In this document: positions 42,559-51,663 of the stretch, piece by piece | Position numbering within the stretch: the stretch's first letter is position 1 | How the letters are laid out: the number at the start of each line of letters is the position of its first letter | NCBI RefSeq assembly: GCF_014077625.1 | Contig: NZ_JACFXU010000014.1 | Coordinates: forward strand, 620,001 to 684,000 | Direction of reading: 5' to 3' | Source: Sediminihaliea albiluteola | GTDB taxonomy: Bacteria; Pseudomonadota; Gammaproteobacteria; Pseudomonadales; Halieaceae | Length of the DNA: 64,000 nt | Translations under genes and position numbers: made by a program | Notes under the pieces: generated by a model | Told to the model about the DNA's origin: nothing | The model's database searches: none | The model's input: the letters and a program-made list of their open reading frames with translations, nothing else

Positions 42559-44052
42559 ATGCCCAGCACCAGCTTAAGCTCAAAACTAGTTTTTAATAAC
42601 AGTTACGCTCACCTGCCCAATGTATTTTTTAGCTCACTGTCCCCAACAGCAGTCACTAAGCCTTCGTTAATTCGAGTTAACGAGGCGCTGGCCACAGAAC
42701 TGGGTATTGATCCGAACTGGCTGGCCTCAGATGAGGCGCTAGCGATACTAGCGGGAAACCGAGTACCCGAGGGAGCAGAGCCCATAGCGGCGGTCTATGC
42801 CGGCCACCAATTTGGTCACTTCAATCCACAACTGGGCGACGGTCGCGCCATCCTACTGGGAGAAATGCTCAGCAGCGAAGGGCGGCGCTTCGACATCCAA
42901 CTCAAGGGCTCTGGCCCCACCCCCTACTCCCGAGGTGGCGACGGCCGCTCACCGCTGGGCCCAGTGTTGCGGGAGTATTTGATCAGCGAGGCCATGCACA
43001 CTCTGGGCGTGCCCACGAGTCGGGCACTGGCAGCTGTGGCCAGTGGCGACACAGTAATGCGTGACAGCCCCCTGCCTGGCGCCATTCTGACCCGAGTGGC
43101 CAGTAGCCACATCCGCATCGGCAGCTTTGAATATTTTGCCGCCCGCAAGGATTATCAGGCATTGGAAACCCTGACCCGCTATACGCTCGAGCGGCACTAT
43201 CCCGATCGCCTGCACAGCGACAATCCGGCACTGGCACTCTTAGAAGGCGTGATTGAGCGACAGGCGAGACTGATCTCGAGCTGGCAGTTACTGGGCTTTA
43301 TTCACGGCGTGATGAATACCGATAACATGCTGCTCTGCGGGGAGACCATCGATTATGGACCCTGCGCGTTTATGGACAGCTTTAACCCAGAAACTGTGTT
43401 TAGCTCCATTGATCATCATGGCCGCTATGCTTATCACCAGCAGCCCGCCATCGCCCACTGGAACCTAGCCGTACTGGCACAGTGCCTGCTACCACTGCTG
43501 CACGACAATCAGGATCAAGCGGTCGAGTTGGCACAGGCCGCTGTCGACACCTTTCCCGAGCACTTCCAAGCAGCCCACCTTGCCGGACTCCAAAAAAAGC
43601 TGGGGCTCAGTGAAACCCGCCCCGAAGACCAACAGCTGGTGGCAGATTTGTTTGAGCTGATGAGCAAGCATGGCGTAGATTTCACCCTATTCTTCCGCCA
43701 CCTGGCGGATCTCGCAGCCCCGCAAAGCACATCCTCTAAGGTGTCAGAGCTATTCACCCTACCCGCCAGCTTTTTGCCCTGGCTACAGCGCTGGCAGGCG
43801 CGCTGCGAGCTGGACAAGTGTGGGGCAGCTGAGCGCCAGCAGAGCATGTACCGAGCCAACCCGGTCTATATTCCGCGCAACCATCTGGTAGAAGAACTAA
43901 TCAACAGCGCCACCTTCGACAATGACTTTAAACCATTTCACCGACTGGTAGAGCGCCTAGCTAAGCCCTTTGAGTTTGAGCCACAGGACTCACGCTATGC
44001 CCTGCCACCGGCAGCAAATGAAGTTGTGCAGCGCACTTTTTGTGGTACTTAA
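42559..44052 (+). CDS. selO: SelO/YdiU, protein AMPylase
   Basis: 497 residues from ATG 42559; an earlier in-frame ATG at 42415 adds 48 residues of non-conserved sequence and is disfavoured. Contains VYAGHQFGHFNPQLGDGRAI, FDIQLKGSGPTPYSRGGDGR and GVMNTDNMLLCGETIDYGPC, the hallmark segments of SelO pseudokinases, which transfer AMP to proteins in redox stress. It lacks a C-terminal selenocysteine/cysteine motif, ending TFCGT instead, the usual bacterial variation. Confidence 0.93.
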   Translation: MPSTSLSSKLVFNNSYAHLPNVFFSSLSPTAVTKPSLIRVNEALATELGIDPNWLASDEALAILAGNRVPEGAEPIAAVYAGHQFGHFNPQLGDGRAILLGEMLSSEGRRFDIQLKGSGPTPYSRGGDGRSPLGPVLREYLISEAMHTLGVPTSRALAAVASGDTVMRDSPLPGAILTRVASSHIRIGSFEYFAARKDYQALETLTRYTLERHYPDRLHSDNPALALLEGVIERQARLISSWQLLGFIHGVMNTDNMLLCGETIDYGPCAFMDSFNPETVFSSIDHHGRYAYHQQPAIAHWNLAVLAQCLLPLLHDNQDQAVELAQAAVDTFPEHFQAAHLAGLQKKLGLSETRPEDQQLVADLFELMSKHGVDFTLFFRHLADLAAPQSTSSKVSELFTLPASFLPWLQRWQARCELDKCGAAERQQSMYRANPVYIPRNHLVEELINSATFDNDFKPFHRLVERLAKPFEFEPQDSRYALPPAANEVVQRTFCGT

Positions 44053-44168
44053 GAGCGAAATCGCCCCTTGATCGTGCTTAGACTCACACCGGTCGAGACA
44101 GTATAATTGCCGCTCATCCGGCCTTTGGGTCGAGCCCTGAATCACTTAACTAAACTTCGAGCAGCGCA

Positions 44169-45791
44169 TTGACTATCGAATTCTTTGGCAAGACCCTGTC
44201 CGGCCCCTTCACAGTGCCCTCCGGCATCGTGAGCACGGCGGTCCCCATTATTCAGTACATCTTCGACCACATGCCAGAAGTGGGTGTGTTGACCACTAAA
44301 AGTATCGGTCTAGAGCCACGCCTAGGTAATCGAGAACCGGTGTTAAGCCAATACGCACCGGGCTGCTTTGTTAATGCCGTGGGACTGACCAACCCTGGGG
44401 CGCATAAATCCGCTGAATTGATGGCGCAGCTCAAAGTGCCAGAAGACCGCTTCCTGCTCACTTCGATTTTCGGGGGCAGTGTAGAAGAGTTTGTCGAAGT
44501 GGCAAAAATTATGGCCCCCGTCTCGGATGGTTTGGAGCTCAACCTATCCTGCCCTCATGCTAAAGGCTATGGCATGGCTATGGGCCAAGACCCCGAGCTG
44601 GTTCGAGAGATCACTGCTGCGGTCAAAGCCGTAGTGGATATCCCGGTGATCCCCAAACTGACCCCCAATGCACCCAATATCGGCGTCATTGCCCAAGCAG
44701 CAGTAGCCGGTGGCGCAGATGGCATCTGTGCGATCAACACGGTCGGCCCCGGTTACACCTCCGCCCATGGCGAGCCCATATTAAGCAACGGCGCCGGCGG
44801 GATGTCAGGTAAAGGCGTGCTGCCTATTGGCCTCAAATGTGTTCGGGAAGTTGCGCAGGTCACTGGCCTACCCGTCATTGGCTGTGGCGGTGTCAGCAGT
44901 GCCGATGACGTGCGGGCCTACTTTGATGCTGGCGCCACTGTAGTCGGGGTCGGCTCTGCACTAGTGGGCATGACCACTGAGGAAATGGCCGCTTACTTCC
45001 AGCAACTAAGCAGCGACTTAGCCACTGACGGCAACCGCGCTGAAAGCCATATCCGCTACGATATCGATATGCGCTTTAATCCCGTGACTCTGGTGGAAAA
45101 CAAGCGCGTCTGCCACGACATCACGGTTCTCACTTTTGACCGCAAGATCAACATACAGGCAGGTGAATTCGTCTTCCTGTGGATCCCCGGCCTGGGCGAA
45201 AAACCCTTCTCGGCAATGACAGACGACCCATTCTCTCTGGCAGTGATCGATGTCGGTGAGTTTACTCACGCGCTGATGGATTTGCCCGAAGGCACTCAGG
45301 CCTATGTCCGCGGCCCCCACGGCATCCCCGTATCCCCCCCAGAAGACGCCACTATTATGGCGGTCGCCGGTGGCACCGGGCTGGCTGCGGTGTACCAAAT
45401 TGCTCGCGACTTCGGCAACGCGCATATCTTCACCGGCGCAAGAACTGCTGAGCGACTGTATTTCTTAGAGGAATGCCGGCAAATTGCCGACGTGCATGTT
45501 GCGACCGACGATGGCAGTGTCGGCTTCCACGGGGTGGTGACCGAATTGCTTCGGCAAGCACTGGAGAAACTGTCGGCCGATGAGCTCGACAAACTGGTGT
45601 TTTACAACTGTGGCCCAGCCCCCATGGTGCATGCCGCGGAAGCTGTGCAGCGCGAGTTCTGTCGCCCCGAGCAAATTTTCAATGCCATTGATTACCTGAC
45701 TAAGTGCGGAGTGGGCATCTGCGGGGCCTGCGCCCTGCCAGATGGGCGCCGATCTTGTGTTGACGGCCCCTTCCTCGGCTTAGGCAACTAA
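44169..45791 (+). CDS. Fused dihydroorotate dehydrogenase (PyrD 1B) and PyrK-like subunit
   Basis: 540 residues. Residues 1-290 form a class 1 DHODH: the catalytic Cys is in LNLSCPHAKG (Cys128), and FMN contacts appear in IGCGGVSSADDVRAYFDAG. From about residue 300 there is a PyrK-type module with FAD- and NAD-binding parts, and a [2Fe-2S] site CGVGICGACALPDGRRSC. In class 1B enzymes PyrD and PyrK are separate chains. Start is TTG 44169 with no competing ATG. Catalyses the dehydroorotate step using NAD, in pyrimidine synthesis, if active as expected. Confidence 0.85.
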   Translation: MTIEFFGKTLSGPFTVPSGIVSTAVPIIQYIFDHMPEVGVLTTKSIGLEPRLGNREPVLSQYAPGCFVNAVGLTNPGAHKSAELMAQLKVPEDRFLLTSIFGGSVEEFVEVAKIMAPVSDGLELNLSCPHAKGYGMAMGQDPELVREITAAVKAVVDIPVIPKLTPNAPNIGVIAQAAVAGGADGICAINTVGPGYTSAHGEPILSNGAGGMSGKGVLPIGLKCVREVAQVTGLPVIGCGGVSSADDVRAYFDAGATVVGVGSALVGMTTEEMAAYFQQLSSDLATDGNRAESHIRYDIDMRFNPVTLVENKRVCHDITVLTFDRKINIQAGEFVFLWIPGLGEKPFSAMTDDPFSLAVIDVGEFTHALMDLPEGTQAYVRGPHGIPVSPPEDATIMAVAGGTGLAAVYQIARDFGNAHIFTGARTAERLYFLEECRQIADVHVATDDGSVGFHGVVTELLRQALEKLSADELDKLVFYNCGPAPMVHAAEAVQREFCRPEQIFNAIDYLTKCGVGICGACALPDGRRSCVDGPFLGLGN

Positions 45792-45803
45792 TCATCTACA
45801 ATA

Positions 45804-45834
45804 ACTATGCCGCGCAGTCACAGCGCGGCATAGT
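45804..45834. terminator. Hairpin after the pyrDK fusion
   Basis: ACTATGCCGCGC pairs with GCGCGGCATAGT around AGTCACA (12-bp stem). It begins 12 bp after the stop. There is no T run next to it, so it may be an attenuating or mRNA-end structure rather than a classical terminator. Confidence 0.55.
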
Positions 45835-45869
45835 CAGCACTCTTCTCACTCTTTAAAAAAGACTGTCCT

Positions 45870-47207
45870 ATGTCACGAGGTATTTACCACGCTCCCTGGG
45901 AAAAAGCTTTCGACCGGCTGATGACGCCGCTGGAAGAGTTTATCCATCGCCAAACCACCAGCGGCATCCTGCTGATGGCCTGTGCAGTAATTGCCTTAGT
46001 GATTGCCAACAGTCCCTGGCACGACGTCTATGAAGACTTTTTACAGACAGCCATAACACTGGGGATTGGCGAGCACAGCTTTTCGTTTACCGTGCATCAT
46101 TGGATTAACGAATTGCTGATGACCTTCTTCTTTTTAGTGATGGGGCTAGAGCTTAAGCGCGAACTGCTAGTAGGAGAGCTGTCTTCACCGCGACAGGCCT
46201 TCCTGCCCATTGCTGCGGCACTCGGCGGCATGCTCATTCCCGCCCTAGGCTACTGGGTGTTCAATACTTCCGGGCCGGGCGTCGACGGCTGGGGGATCCC
46301 CATGGCCACCGATATTGCCTTCGCTATCGGCGCTTTGAGCTTACTCGGATCACGTATTCCAAAAGCCTTAGTGACGTTTTTGATCGCACTGGCGATTGTC
46401 GATGACCTCGGTGCCGTCGCCGTTATTGCCCTGTTCTATACCGATTCCTTAAACATCAACGCCTTACTCTACACCTTAGCCTGCAGTGGCCTAATGGTAT
46501 TTCTTAATATCGCTGGCATTCGCGCCTCCCTGCCCTACGCCATTGTCGGTTCACTGCTATGGGTGGCAATGCTGGCCTGTGGCATTCACGCCACAATCGC
46601 CGGGGTGATTATTGCCTTTAGCATCCCAATCCGGCCTAAGTTTGAAGCGGATACCTTTATCGACCGAGTCGAAGTTGCCTCGAGAAACATGCGCCGCGTT
46701 GTTCGGGAACAACCAGACATCATTCACAATGAGCCCTTTCGCGCAAAAGTGACCGCGCTGGGCAAGGGCGTAAAACTGGTGCAAGCTCCAGCGCAGCGTG
46801 CTGAACGGGCCCTCCATTTACCAGTTGCCTACCTGGTGATTCCTATTTTTGCACTGGCCAATGCGGGTATCCCAGTGGACTTCGCTAACTTTAGTGACTA
46901 CTTAGGCAACAGCATCACTTTGGGGGTGTTATGCGGTTTGGTCCTCGGTAAGCCGCTCGGCATTGCCGGCTTTTCTTGGCTGGCAGTGAAGCTAGGCTGG
47001 GCAGACTTGCCCAAGGGGATTAACTTTAGTCACATTATCGGTGTCGGTTTGCTCAGCGGCATCGGCTTTACCATGTCAATTTTTATCGCTGATTTAGGCT
47101 TTGCTGGGCAGGCCCACGATTTACTGATGGCTAAAACCGGCATCTTACTAGCCTCCTTAGTGGCGGGCTTGAGCGGCTTTTTTCTACTGCGTTACTTAAG
47201 CCGCTAG
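45870..47207 (+). CDS. nhaA: NhaA, Na+/H+ antiporter
   Basis: 445 residues, 12 membrane helices. Diagnostic sequences: VHHWINELLMTFFFLVMGLE, WGIPMATDIAFAIGALSLLG, and the ion-binding Asp pair LIALAIVDDLGAVAVIALFY. NhaA keeps sodium and pH balance and is expected in marine bacteria. Monocistronic; single ribosome-binding site unclear. Confidence 0.95.
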   Translation: MSRGIYHAPWEKAFDRLMTPLEEFIHRQTTSGILLMACAVIALVIANSPWHDVYEDFLQTAITLGIGEHSFSFTVHHWINELLMTFFFLVMGLELKRELLVGELSSPRQAFLPIAAALGGMLIPALGYWVFNTSGPGVDGWGIPMATDIAFAIGALSLLGSRIPKALVTFLIALAIVDDLGAVAVIALFYTDSLNINALLYTLACSGLMVFLNIAGIRASLPYAIVGSLLWVAMLACGIHATIAGVIIAFSIPIRPKFEADTFIDRVEVASRNMRRVVREQPDIIHNEPFRAKVTALGKGVKLVQAPAQRAERALHLPVAYLVIPIFALANAGIPVDFANFSDYLGNSITLGVLCGLVLGKPLGIAGFSWLAVKLGWADLPKGINFSHIIGVGLLSGIGFTMSIFIADLGFAGQAHDLLMAKTGILLASLVAGLSGFFLLRYLSR

Positions 47208-47294
47208 TTGCTGCCGATGACAGGTCTTTAGTTAATTGTTTTGGGTAAAGACTAAAGAGCAGCTCTGTTTACAGTTCTAGTGAAACGTGGATTT

Positions 47295-47307
47295 CCTATA
47301 AGCTAGA
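47295..47307. promoter_or_regulatory. LysR-type box candidate upstream of lysR
   Basis: CCTA-TAAGC-TAGA, one mismatch to TCTA-N5-TAGA, 55-67 bp before the lysR start. Fits autoregulation. A further inverted repeat TCTAT-AAAAA-ATAGA lies at 47319-47333. Confidence 0.4.
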
Positions 47308-47361
47308 AAAAGGTACACTCTATAAAAAATAGATAGTTCATTTGCTCAGGGGGAATCCGCA

Positions 47362-48261
47362 TTGCACAAAACTACGCTGGAGCAGTGGCGGATGTTTAAA
47401 GCTGTCGTCGATGAAGGCGGTTTTAATCAAGCAGCCAGTAAAATCCACAAAAGCACATCAAGCATTCATCATGCTGTTAGCAAATTAGAAGATACGCTTG
47501 GCGTTAAGTTATTGGTGGTAAAGGGCCGCAAAACCTCACTGACAGATATCGGCCAAGTGCTCTTGCACCGGGCTCAGTACTTACTTGAAGAAGTTAGCCG
47601 CATTGAAGCAGTGGCTGACTTTCTAAGCTCTGGCGTTGAGACAGAGCTGCGCATCGCCGTTGATGCCGCCTTTCCCCAAGACACGGTTTTCCAAGCATTA
47701 GAAAAAGTCTCTGCGCTGTTCCCGCAAATTAATATAGACCTTATTGATACCATACTATCAGGTGCTAATGAGCTATTAGCGGAGGGCAACGTCGATATTG
47801 CCTTATCTCCTCTACCCATGAATAACGGCCTGAATGATGAGCTATGCTGCATAGAGTTTGTGGCTGTTGCGCATAAAAATCATGCCCTGCACCAGCTAGG
47901 CCATGAGCTGAGTGTGGAGAATTTAAGATCGTTTCGACAGGTTATCGTCCACGATTCCGCCATCCAGAATAAAACTGATGCTGGCTGGCTGGGAGCAAAA
48001 CAACGATGGTCTGTCAGCCATTTACATACCTCGATAAAACTGGTCGAAAACAATATGGGTTACGCTTGGCTACCTTTGCCCGCAATCAAGGATGCCTTAA
48101 GCGAGGGCACTCTTAAGCGCCTCCAGCTTAAAGATGGCGGCAGCCGGAGGGTGAGTTTTTACCTAAACTACTTCGATAAAGACCGCGTCGGCCCTGCAGC
48201 GCGAGAATTTATGGGAGAACTGCGCTTATCAACGATGGATATGTCAAACTCAGAGACATAG
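47362..48261 (+). CDS. LysR family transcriptional regulator
   Basis: The gene specifies 299 residues: winged HTH at residues 1-65 (FKAVVDEGGFNQAASKIHKS then SIHHAVSKLEDTLGVKLL) and a periplasmic-binding-like effector domain. The start is TTG 47362, preceded by AGGGGG; no ATG fits. It is followed by a pirin gene, a TauE/SafE permease and a redox operon, with matching boxes in front of several of them, so it is the likely regulator of this set. Inducer unknown. Confidence 0.9.
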   Translation: MHKTTLEQWRMFKAVVDEGGFNQAASKIHKSTSSIHHAVSKLEDTLGVKLLVVKGRKTSLTDIGQVLLHRAQYLLEEVSRIEAVADFLSSGVETELRIAVDAAFPQDTVFQALEKVSALFPQINIDLIDTILSGANELLAEGNVDIALSPLPMNNGLNDELCCIEFVAVAHKNHALHQLGHELSVENLRSFRQVIVHDSAIQNKTDAGWLGAKQRWSVSHLHTSIKLVENNMGYAWLPLPAIKDALSEGTLKRLQLKDGGSRRVSFYLNYFDKDRVGPAAREFMGELRLSTMDMSNSET

Positions 48262-48285
48262 TAAGCCCAGCATTCCGCTCTACGT

Positions 48286-48298
48286 TCTAGTATCTAGA
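48286..48298. promoter_or_regulatory. LysR-type box upstream of pirin 1
   Basis: TCTA-GTATC-TAGA inside the perfect 15-bp palindrome 48285-48299, 81 bp before the pirin start. Confidence 0.55.
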
Positions 48299-48378
48299 AT
48301 AAAAGGCATCAAAATATGAAATTCTTATGATGTCTTCGATTCGCTAAGATTGCCCCCATCACAACTGAGGGGAACACT

Positions 48379-49077
48379 ATGTATTACCTACGATATGGCA
48401 ACGAACGTGGCCGAGCAGACTTTGGCTGGCTCAAGAGTAAGCATTCTTTCTCTTTTGGAAATTACTTTGACCCCAAGCACATGGGTTTCTCAGCACTGCG
48501 GGTCATCAATGATGACACCGTTCAAGGCGGCGCTGGCTTTGACACGCACGGCCATCGAGACATGGAAATTATCTCCTATGTTTTAGAAGGCTCTATCGAG
48601 CACAAAGACAGTATGGGTCAGCAGTATATTGTGCCTGCCGGTGATATTCAGCGTATGAGCGCTGGCACAGGCGTCACCCATTCGGAGTTCAACCACTCCC
48701 AAAATAAGCCTCTGCGCTTTTTGCAAATTTGGATTCAACCCAACAAAAAAGGGGTTGCGCCAAGTTACGAGCAAAAATCTGTTGAACAGCGGGGACCGCT
48801 AACCCCACTGGTTACAGCTGATGGCCGTGAGGGCTCACTGTCTATGCATCAAGATGCCAGCCTTTATCGCTTGCAACTGAAGCAGGGGGATGAGTTTCAG
48901 CTCGACACACAACAGCGCCCCGGCTACCTGCATGTCATTGAGGGTCAGCTAGAGGCCAACGGCCATCCGCTGGCAGCAGGTGATGCGCTCGGAGCCTATC
49001 AGGAGAGCTTAAACATTAGCGCTCAGACTGATCTAACGGCGCTATGGTTTGACTTACCTGCCATCAAGGCGAGCTGA
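48379..49077 (+). CDS. Pirin family protein (YhhW-like)
   Basis: 232 residues, bicupin. N-terminal pirin domain with FDTHGHRDMEIISYVLEGSI and IVPAGDIQRMSAGTGVTHSE; His and Glu metal ligands are present. C-terminal cupin is short. Pirins of this type can act as quercetin dioxygenase or as redox-sensitive proteins. The next gene starts 1 bp after the stop or overlaps it, so both are in one operon. Confidence 0.92.
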   Translation: MYYLRYGNERGRADFGWLKSKHSFSFGNYFDPKHMGFSALRVINDDTVQGGAGFDTHGHRDMEIISYVLEGSIEHKDSMGQQYIVPAGDIQRMSAGTGVTHSEFNHSQNKPLRFLQIWIQPNKKGVAPSYEQKSVEQRGPLTPLVTADGREGSLSMHQDASLYRLQLKQGDEFQLDTQQRPGYLHVIEGQLEANGHPLAAGDALGAYQESLNISAQTDLTALWFDLPAIKAS

Positions 49078-49816
49078 AGTGGCTGCTCCAGATAGTCCCC
49101 TGTTCTGGCTACTAGCCATTACAGGGGTTTTATTAACCGGCATTTCCAAATCAGGCTTTGCTGGCGGTGCTGGCGTAGTGGCAGTTCCCTTGCTGTCACT
49201 GGTCATGCCCGTCCAGCAAGCTGCAGCACTCATGCTGCCCTTGCTCTTAATTATGGATATGAAAACCGTTCGCCTTTATTGGTCTACGGTTAATCTGCGA
49301 GAGGTTAGGGACATAGGCCTTGCCGCTTTGCTGGGTATTGCGCTTGCAGGAACGGCGATGGCCTCACTGTCATCGACAAGCCTGCAATGGATTCTGGCGC
49401 TGTTTTGTATTGTTTTTGCTAGCTGGCAGCAACTAACACCGCTACTGGGAAAGTTACCTGGCGCTGCATTTATCTGGGGAACCTTATCGGGTATCAGTAG
49501 CACCCTGTTACATGCTGGTGGCCCGCCTATTAGTATTTATTTTTTGTCTAAAGGGACCAGTAAGAAAGTATGGCTGGCGCAGGCAGCGGTCTTTTTTGCC
49601 CTGATGAATGTCGTCAAGCTCATACCCTACAGCATGAACAATGTGTGGCGCTTAGAGTTTTTTGTGCTTGATTTGATCTTGTTGCCTCTGGCTATCGCCG
49701 GTGTCTATCTCGGCCACAAAATACAGGCTCACTTAAATGAAGCGGTCTTCACCCTGTGCTGTCGCATATTGCTTGGCATCACAGGCACATTACTTCTACT
49801 AAAAATACTGCTTTAG
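49049..49816 (+). CDS. TauE/SafE family sulfite exporter-like permease
   Basis: 255 residues, about eight membrane helices, with the family signature GISKSGFAGGAGVVAVPLLS in the first half and a second half LHAGGPPISIYFLSKGTS. The family moves sulfite, sulfonates or other anions. ATG 49049 overlaps the pirin gene; GTG 49079, 1 bp after its stop, is an alternative. Confidence 0.9.
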   Translation: MTYLPSRRAEVAAPDSPLFWLLAITGVLLTGISKSGFAGGAGVVAVPLLSLVMPVQQAAALMLPLLLIMDMKTVRLYWSTVNLREVRDIGLAALLGIALAGTAMASLSSTSLQWILALFCIVFASWQQLTPLLGKLPGAAFIWGTLSGISSTLLHAGGPPISIYFLSKGTSKKVWLAQAAVFFALMNVVKLIPYSMNNVWRLEFFVLDLILLPLAIAGVYLGHKIQAHLNEAVFTLCCRILLGITGTLLLLKILL

Positions 49817-49842
49817 AGCGCTTTGAGCAGTGCTCGAGATAA

Positions 49843-49867
49843 GAGGCTGCCTCGCCAGGCAGCCCTC
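49843..49867 (+). terminator. Hairpin terminator after tauE-like gene
   Basis: GAGGCTGCCT and AGGCAGCCCTC form an 8-10 bp GC-rich stem around CGCC. A short T-containing stretch (TGTT) follows; likely a rho-independent terminator of the pirin-TauE unit. Confidence 0.6.
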
Positions 49868-49900
49868 TGTTAGAACTTGGCAAAGCCAAGTCACTGATAT

Positions 49901-49913
49901 TCTAATTTATAGA
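49901..49913. promoter_or_regulatory. LysR-type box 1 upstream of the FMN reductase operon
   Basis: TCTA-ATTTA-TAGA inside the perfect 17-bp palindrome 49899-49915; about 210 bp before the reductase gene. Confidence 0.55.
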
Positions 49914-49954
49914 ATGATAGGGCCAGAATAAATCAATTTTATTCTTTTTCGAAG

Positions 49955-49967
49955 TCTATAATCTAGA
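49955..49967. promoter_or_regulatory. LysR-type box 2 overlapping a TATAAT element
   Basis: TCTA-TAATC-TAGA, starting 54 bp (about five helical turns) after box 1. It contains TATAAT (49957-49962), a probable -10 element, so binding here would directly affect the promoter. The transcript leader to ATG 50123 would be about 150 bp. No other gene is seen in the 306-bp gap 49817-50122. Confidence 0.5.
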
Positions 49968-50122
49968 GCACATCCCAGAAGCCTGTGGGGTGTTAGGCAC
50001 TTCAACTGGGTCACTTAGAAACTTAATAATGTCGTTCGGGTGCAGAGCAGGAACATGAAGTTGATTATTAAAAATCGTTTCTTCTCAACACCCTGAATCC
50101 TCAATTTTTAATAGGAGATTTT

Positions 50123-50716
50123 ATGACTGACTCAAGCAAGACACTTAATGTGCTCGGCATTTCCGGTAGCCTGCGGCGTGACTCTTACAATACCGCTGCA
50201 CTACGCGTAGCCCGGGATAACGCTCCGAGTGACATGAACATTGAATTTGCCGACCTCTCAGAGATTCCTTTGTATAACCAGGACCTGCGAGATGAGAAAG
50301 TGCCGGCTGCTGTGACTAAGCTTGTGGAACAAATCATTGCCGCTGATGCCCTGCTGTTTTCTACACCTGAGTACAACTATTCAATGCCTGCTGTACTGAA
50401 GAATGCTATTGACTGGGTATCCCGTGAACAGCCGCAGCCCTTTGCCGGTAAGCCAGCAGCTATCATGAGCAGCAGTATGAGTTTATTAGGTGGAGTGCGT
50501 GCACAGTACGACTTGCGTCGCTCCATGGTGTTTTTAGATGTGCACTGCCTTAACAAGCCCGAAGTGATGATCGCCTCTGCCCATGAGCGCTTCGATGAGC
50601 AAGGCAGGCTCACCGATGAGGATACTAAAGCGCATATCAATAAAATGGTTGTGGCCTTAGGTAAATGGACGCGACTTTTACAGGCTGGAAAACAATTTCA
50701 GGCAGGAGATAAATAA
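50123..50716 (+). CDS. NAD(P)H-dependent FMN reductase / quinone reductase
   Basis: 197 residues, flavodoxin-like fold. FMN phosphate loop GISGSLRRDSYN at the N-terminus, SPEYNYSMPAVLKNAIDWVS-type motif (here TPEYNYSMP) and a late AAIMSSSMSLLGGVRAQYDL. Similar to chromate/quinone reductases of the ChrR type. First gene of an operon: the next start (ATG 50716) directly follows. Good ribosome-binding site TAGGAG before ATG. Confidence 0.93.
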   Translation: MTDSSKTLNVLGISGSLRRDSYNTAALRVARDNAPSDMNIEFADLSEIPLYNQDLRDEKVPAAVTKLVEQIIAADALLFSTPEYNYSMPAVLKNAIDWVSREQPQPFAGKPAAIMSSSMSLLGGVRAQYDLRRSMVFLDVHCLNKPEVMIASAHERFDEQGRLTDEDTKAHINKMVVALGKWTRLLQAGKQFQAGDK

Positions 50717-51642
50717 TGAGTACGCAAACACTAAAACCCACTGAAGATTTTGACCAGAACTGTGTCGAGCCTAGCGGATGCAAAACCGTGGAGCTGTTGA
50801 TTCAGCCGCGTGACAAGGACCTTGGCGGATTCTCAGTCCGACGCGTGCTGCCGACTCGCCAACGCCGGATGGTTGGACCGTGGATTTTCTTCGACCACAT
50901 GGGGCCCGCCGATTTCCCCGCCGGCGAAGGTATCAATGTGCGCCCTCACCCACATATCAACCTAGCGACAGTGACCTATTTGTTCGAGGGAGAGATATTA
51001 CACCGAGACTCCCTCGGCAGTTACCAGCCTATCCGCCCTGGGGATGTCAATCTCATGGTCGCCGGCAAGGGCATCACCCATTCCGAGCGGGAGAGGCCCG
51101 AAGTCACTGCAACAGCCCACAGCCTCCACGGGCTGCAACTCTGGCTGGCTTTACCAGAAGCCGATGAGGAGATTGATCCGGCCTTTTACCACTATCCAGA
51201 CGCCGATATTCCACGACTTGATCTTAAAGGTGTCCCAGTCCGAGTGATTATGGGTAGTGCCTTTGGTGCCACATCACCCGTCAAGGTATTTGCGGACACA
51301 CTTTACCTTGAAGCACACCTCAAGGCGGGGCAACAGATCATCGTGCCCGATGCCGAAGAGCGTGCTGTCTATGTCGCAGAGGGCGAAGTAAAAGCAAACG
51401 ACACCCTAGTGCCAGAGCACGCCATGGCTGTGTTATCGAGCGCCCCAGGTATCGAGTTAACGGCTACTCGCGATTCACGCATCGCCATCGTTGGCGGCCA
51501 GAACCTAGGCAAGCGCTATATGGAGTGGAACTTTGTGTCCAGTCGCCGCGAGCGCATAGAGCAGGCAAAAGACGAGTGGAAAGCCCAAACCTTCCCCAAG
51601 GTCACCGGGGACGAAGAGGAATACATCCCACTGCCTGAATAA
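50716..51642 (+). CDS. Pirin family protein
   Basis: 308 residues, the second pirin in this region. Contains VRPHPHINLATVTYLFEGEI, LMVAGKGITHSERERPE and a full C-terminal cupin (AVYVAEGEVKANDTLVPEHA). The conserved His and Glu ligands for Fe are present. It has the longer form typical of proteobacterial pirins. Follows the FMN reductase immediately. Confidence 0.93.
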   Translation: MSTQTLKPTEDFDQNCVEPSGCKTVELLIQPRDKDLGGFSVRRVLPTRQRRMVGPWIFFDHMGPADFPAGEGINVRPHPHINLATVTYLFEGEILHRDSLGSYQPIRPGDVNLMVAGKGITHSERERPEVTATAHSLHGLQLWLALPEADEEIDPAFYHYPDADIPRLDLKGVPVRVIMGSAFGATSPVKVFADTLYLEAHLKAGQQIIVPDAEERAVYVAEGEVKANDTLVPEHAMAVLSSAPGIELTATRDSRIAIVGGQNLGKRYMEWNFVSSRRERIEQAKDEWKAQTFPKVTGDEEEYIPLPE

Positions 51643-51663
51643 GGCAGCTATAGGAGAAATACG

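Noticed and set aside
45804-45834. Hairpin read as a riboswitch for nhaA
   Set aside because: It is a simple perfect stem with a small loop, lacks conserved junction sequences, and is better explained as a 3'-end structure of the pyrDK mRNA.
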